A stretch of DNA of 64,000 nucleotides from assembly GCF_039545455.1 (NCBI RefSeq), contig NZ_CP154467.1, positions 186,001 to 250,000 of the forward strand. The letters run 5' to 3'. The position numbers and the translations under genes are program-made. This document shows, piece after piece, positions 60,620 to 64,000 of this stretch (position 1 is the first letter of the stretch; each line of letters opens with the position of its first letter). This stretch comes from Brucella sp. BE17. GTDB lineage: Bacteria; Pseudomonadota; Alphaproteobacteria; Rhizobiales; Rhizobiaceae. The notes below the pieces were generated by a model. It had not been told where the DNA came from. It ran no database searches and saw nothing but the letters and a program-made list of their open reading frames with translations.

Positions 60620-60823
60620 AAAGGTGAAGGGAAGACGTGGAATTATTCAATAGAATCAAAGGGAGTTTTGGGCTGTTAGGTAAGGGGAAATCATCAGGCA
60701 GCACATCGTCTGGCTAGTTGAAATCTAAATAATAAAAACCTTAATTTAAACATTTTAAGATGGCTGTCTTGTGCAGGAATGCTCTAAACTTTATGCCAAT
60801 TTCAACGAATGAAACAGGACTGG
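60620..60823. other. Region between the phage relic and dsbA
   Basis: About 200 bases, AT-rich from 60720. A 26-codon frame from GTG 60637 to TAG 60717 (ELFNRIKGSFGLLGKG) resembles the start of a phage portal protein but is too short to assign. The rest should hold the dsbA promoter. Confidence 0.35.
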
Positions 60824-61486
60824 ATGATTCGCATGCCTGCCACGCTTAATCGCAGACACGTCATTTCTCTCGCCGGAGCGGCCGCTGCCGGACTGGCTAT
60901 CGGCGGCAGTGCGCACGCGCAGGCCCCGAAATCCGATGGCAATGTCGATCCGGCCAAGATTGCTGAACCCGGCAAGCTCAAGGATATGGTTTACGGCAAG
61001 GAAGACGCGCCTGTTACCATCGTCGAATATGCGTCGGTGACGTGCCCGCATTGCGCAGAATTCACGATCAATACGTTTCCCAAAATCAAGGAAAAATATA
61101 TCGACACGGGCAAGGCGCGGCTCATTTTCCGCGAATTCCCGTTCGATCCGCGTGCGACAGCTGCTTTCATGCTGGCGCGCTGCGCACCCGAAGACCGCTA
61201 TTTCCCCATGGTCGACGTATTCTTCAAGCAGCAGCAGCAGTGGGCAACGGCTGAGGACGGCGAGGCGGCACTACTACAAATTGCAAAACTTGCCGGTTTT
61301 ACACAGGAGTCGTTCAAGGCTTGCTTGACGAACCAGCAAGTTCTCGATGATGTGAGAGCAATAATGGACCGCGGATCGAAGGAATTTGGCGTGACGGCGA
61401 CGCCAACCTTCTTTATCAACGGTGAGAAATATGCGGGAGCGCTTTCGGTTGAGCAGATGTCGGCAATCATCGACAAGCTTCTCTGA
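60824..61486 (+). CDS. DsbA family thiol oxidoreductase
   Basis: A 220-residue exported DsbA-like protein. The N-terminus RRHVISLAGAAAAGLAIGG resembles a twin-arginine signal, ending at about AHA. The thioredoxin fold has the redox site VTCPHCAEF (CPHC) and the cis-Pro motif GVTATPTFFING. Active as a periplasmic disulfide enzyme; whether it is DsbA or a Dsb-like reductase is not clear. ATG 60824 has AGGACTGG upstream; 60809 and 60833 are alternatives. Lies upstream of smc as in other Brucella-like genomes. Confidence 0.88.
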   Translation: MIRMPATLNRRHVISLAGAAAAGLAIGGSAHAQAPKSDGNVDPAKIAEPGKLKDMVYGKEDAPVTIVEYASVTCPHCAEFTINTFPKIKEKYIDTGKARLIFREFPFDPRATAAFMLARCAPEDRYFPMVDVFFKQQQQWATAEDGEAALLQIAKLAGFTQESFKACLTNQQVLDDVRAIMDRGSKEFGVTATPTFFINGEKYAGALSVEQMSAIIDKLL

Positions 61487-61502
61487 TCCGGTTTTCAGGA
61501 TG

Positions 61503-61535
61503 AAAAGCGGGCGCATTTTTGCGTCCGCTTTTTTC
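61503..61535 (+). terminator. Terminator between the DsbA-like gene and smc
   Basis: AAAAGCGGGCGCA / TGCGTCCGCTTTTTT, a 13-bp stem with one mismatch and a T run, 17 bases beyond the stop. smc starts 33 bases later. Confidence 0.88.
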
Positions 61536-61567
61536 GTTTCTGCTACTTTTGAGAGAGGCGCGGTCTG

Positions 61568-64000
61568 ATGCGTTTCTCAAAACTGCGTCTTCTTGGGTTC
61601 AAGTCCTTCGTCGAGCCGATGGAATTCGTCATTGAAAGCGGTTTGACCGGCGTGGTTGGTCCGAACGGTTGCGGCAAGTCCAATCTGGTCGAGGCGTTGC
61701 GCTGGGTAATGGGTGAAAACTCATACAAAAACATGCGCGCTTCCGGCATGGATGACGTCATTTTTTCAGGTTCTGCTACGCGGCCGGCGCGCAATAGTGC
61801 GGAGGTGACGCTTTTTCTCGATAATTTAGACCGCACTGCGCCTGCAACCTATAATGATCAGGACGAATTGCAGGTTTCGCGCCGCATCGAGCGCGAGGCG
61901 GGGTCCGTCTATCGCATCAACGGCAAGGAAGCGCGCGCCAAGGATGTGCAGCTTCTTTTTGCCGACCAGTCAACCGGCGCGCGTTCGCCATCGATGGTTG
62001 GTCAAGGGCGGATCGGTGAGCTGATCCAGGCCAAACCACAGGCGCGCCGCGCACTTCTGGAAGAGGCGGCTGGCATTTCGGGCCTGCATACGCGCCGCCA
62101 CGAGGCGGAACTGCGTCTGCGTGCCGCTGAGACCAATCTCGAACGCCTCGAAGATGTGGTGGGCGAACTGGGTAGCCAGATCGAAAGCCTGAAACGTCAG
62201 GCACGCCAGGCCAATCGCTTTAAGGGACTGTCGGCGGATATCCGTCGTGCGGAAGCAGCCCTCCTGCATTTGCGCTGGGCGCAGGCCAAGACTCAGGAAG
62301 GTGAGGCTCAAAGCGCGCTTGCCGTCGCCACCTCGGCAGTGGGCGAGATGGCGCAAACGCAGATGAAGGCGGCGCGTGATCAGGCAGTCGGCGCGCATAA
62401 ATTGCCGGAATTGCGTGATGCGGAGGCCAATGCCGCTGCGGCACTGCAACGACTTTCCATCGCCCGTACGCAGCTTGATGACGAAGACGATCGCATCCGT
62501 TTGCGCCGTGCAGAACTGATGAAGCGGCTTGAACAACTGACTGCCGACATAGTCCGTGAAGAGGTGATGCTGCGCGAGAATTCTGATATTCTGGCGCGGC
62601 TTGATGCGGAGGAGCAGGAGCTCGTCGCATCCAATGAGGCCTCGAGCGATCGTGATGAGGAAATACGCGCCCTGTTTGAGGAAGCGGAAATCCGCCTCAA
62701 CGACAGCGAAAATGCCTTGGCGCGTGTGACCGCCGAACGCGCGGAAGCTGCCGCCGAACGCGCGCAGATCGAGCGGGCACTGAAGGAAACGCAGGAGCGC
62801 CGCAGCCGTCTCTCCGCGCAGATGAGTACGATCGAGCGCGATCTTGCCGTGGTCGCCGAACAGATCGGTGGGCTTTTTGATCCGGCGGAAAAGCGGATCG
62901 TGGTCGATGCCTGCACTGATGCGCTTTTTGCCGCCGAAGAAGCGGTCATTGCTGCAGAAGAACTGGTGGCGGGTGCGCGCGAGGCTGAAGCTGCAAGCCG
63001 CCAGCCCTTGAGCGAGGCGCGAACCGAAATTAGCCGCATCGAAACCGAAGCGCAGACCTTGGCGCGCATTCTCAATGCCGGTGAGACTGGGCAATACCCG
63101 CCGGTGGTTGAAGAACTGACGGTGGAGAAGGGCTATGAGGTAGCGCTTGGTGCGGCACTTGGTGAAGACCTCGATGCGGCAAGCGATGACACTGCACCGG
63201 TCTTTTGGGCCTATAATCCGTCCCGTGAGGGTGATCCTTCCTTGCCCGAAGGGGTGACACCGCTTGACAGGCTGGTGGAAGGCCCGCAGCAATTGCGCCG
63301 TAGGCTCGCGCAGGTCGGTGTGGTGTCCGAGGTTGATGGCAAACGGCTTCAGGCGTTGTTGCGTCCGGGTCAGCGGCTGGTGAGCAAAAAGGGTGCCTTT
63401 TGGCGCTGGGATGGCTATACGGCGAGTGCGGATGCACCGACGCCTGCTGCGCAACGCTTGGCGCAGAAAAACCGTCTGGTGGAACTTGAAGCGGATGCGG
63501 TTTCTGCGCGCAGCCGCGCGGAAGATGCAGAACGTGTTGTGCACCACGCTGAGGCATCGCTGCACGAAGCCGTTGAACATGAGCGCGTTGCGCGTGATCA
63601 GTGGCGCGGCAATCAACGCAAGCTCGATGAAGCACGCGAGGCGCTTGCCGTCGCAGAACGTGCGGCAGGCGAACTTGCTACTCGCCGTTCAACACTTGAT
63701 GAAGCCAAGGCGCGGCTTGAAGAGAATCTTGAGGAGGCACAGGCCGCGGTTGTAGAGGCTGAGGACCGACTTGGCGAAATGCCCGATCTGGGCGGTATCG
63801 CGCAGCGGCTCTCGGCATTGACCGTAGAAGTACAGACTGATCGGGCTGCCCTTGCCGAAGCGCGCGCCACCTATGAAGGGCTGCGCCGCGAGGCAGATGC
63901 ACGGCTGCGCCGCCTAGATATGATTGCACTTGAACGACGCAACTGGATTTCCCGTGCTGAAAATGCTGACCTTCACATTACGGCCCTCAATGAACGGCGC
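61568..64000 (+). CDS. smc: Chromosome segregation protein SMC, N-terminal part
   Basis: 811 codons of an open frame that continues past the right edge. The ATP-binding head begins MRFSKLRLLGFKSFVEPM, with Walker A VGPNGCGKSNLVEALRWVMGE, and ends with the first long coiled coil (Ala/Glu/Arg-rich heptads from about 170). The hinge region lies near residues 500-600 (EKGYEVALGAALGED). SMC with ScpA/B organises the chromosome. Start ATG 61568. Confidence 0.96.
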   Translation, partial: MRFSKLRLLGFKSFVEPMEFVIESGLTGVVGPNGCGKSNLVEALRWVMGENSYKNMRASGMDDVIFSGSATRPARNSAEVTLFLDNLDRTAPATYNDQDELQVSRRIEREAGSVYRINGKEARAKDVQLLFADQSTGARSPSMVGQGRIGELIQAKPQARRALLEEAAGISGLHTRRHEAELRLRAAETNLERLEDVVGELGSQIESLKRQARQANRFKGLSADIRRAEAALLHLRWAQAKTQEGEAQSALAVATSAVGEMAQTQMKAARDQAVGAHKLPELRDAEANAAAALQRLSIARTQLDDEDDRIRLRRAELMKRLEQLTADIVREEVMLRENSDILARLDAEEQELVASNEASSDRDEEIRALFEEAEIRLNDSENALARVTAERAEAAAERAQIERALKETQERRSRLSAQMSTIERDLAVVAEQIGGLFDPAEKRIVVDACTDALFAAEEAVIAAEELVAGAREAEAASRQPLSEARTEISRIETEAQTLARILNAGETGQYPPVVEELTVEKGYEVALGAALGEDLDAASDDTAPVFWAYNPSREGDPSLPEGVTPLDRLVEGPQQLRRRLAQVGVVSEVDGKRLQALLRPGQRLVSKKGAFWRWDGYTASADAPTPAAQRLAQKNRLVELEADAVSARSRAEDAERVVHHAEASLHEAVEHERVARDQWRGNQRKLDEAREALAVAERAAGELATRRSTLDEAKARLEENLEEAQAAVVEAEDRLGEMPDLGGIAQRLSALTVEVQTDRAALAEARATYEGLRREADARLRRLDMIALERRNWISRAENADLHITALNERR

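Noticed and set aside
60637..60717. 26-codon portal-protein-like frame
   Set aside because: Too short to call a gene; recorded only as part of the prophage relic.
61970..63616. 548-codon minus-strand frame across smc
   Set aside because: Antisense to the smc coiled coil, whose high-GC third positions keep the opposite frame open. No family signature.

Overview
The window is a 64 kb piece of an alphaproteobacterial chromosome and reads as Brucella chromosome I (or a very close Brucella/Ochrobactrum relative). The basis is the gene content and order: a 377-residue CcrM GANTC methylase, an invasion-associated IalB protein, the ctaC-ctaD-ctaB-coxF-ctaG-ctaE-DUF983-surf1 operon, rpsF-rpsR-DUF2232-rplI, the thrC-mpp-rimJ order, and palindromic intergenic elements of Brucella type. 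Species cannot be fixed by eye. No rRNA, tRNA or CRISPR array was seen.

Layout. 1-10.6 kb is mostly minus-strand housekeeping: an SDR fragment, purF, cvpA, radA, dnaB, cfa and the S6/S18/L9 ribosomal operon, with a plus-strand azlCD exporter pair inside. 11.3-18.3 kb is a plus-strand fatty-acid and envelope block: fabD, fabG, acpP, fabF, mltG, yicC, gmk. 18.3-23 kb holds an aldo/keto reductase with a divergent LysR regulator, a barstar-like protein with a small membrane protein, tldD and ialB. 23.3-32.7 kb is the aa3 cytochrome oxidase operon with its assembly factors, followed by ispH, thrB and rnhA. 32.7-42.9 kb carries a 1-Cys peroxiredoxin, a DsbD-like periplasmic protein, yqgE, a large membrane GGDEF/EAL protein, an acetyltransferase, an M16 peptidase, thrC, a lipoprotein and a HAD phosphatase.

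Accessory DNA begins at about 43 kb. An AT-rich exported amidohydrolase (43.4-45.2 kb) lies between a decayed copy of the clc 3' end and the intact clc gene, next to two related 78-bp palindromes. After ccrM and mutY come a GT25 glycosyltransferase, an O-antigen ligase/polymerase-like protein and a UDP-glucuronate 4-epimerase, then dciA. Between dciA and dsbA is a patchwork of a broken tyrosine recombinase, a broken IS3-family transposase, a GT4 glycosyltransferase with an in-frame 42-bp tandem repeat, a heparinase II/III-like protein and a prophage relic. dsbA and the first 811 codons of smc close the window.

How the genes may work together. The fab block feeds membrane lipid and lipid A synthesis; cfa modifies membrane lipids; mltG trims peptidoglycan. 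The cta/cox block encodes three oxidase subunits plus haem O and copper insertion factors. The GT25, ligase and epimerase genes (50.2-53.2 kb) with the GT4 and heparinase-like genes (55.5-59.4 kb) may form a split surface-polysaccharide module built around dciA. That is the best candidate here for a poorly described system, and it is inference from gene family and proximity only.
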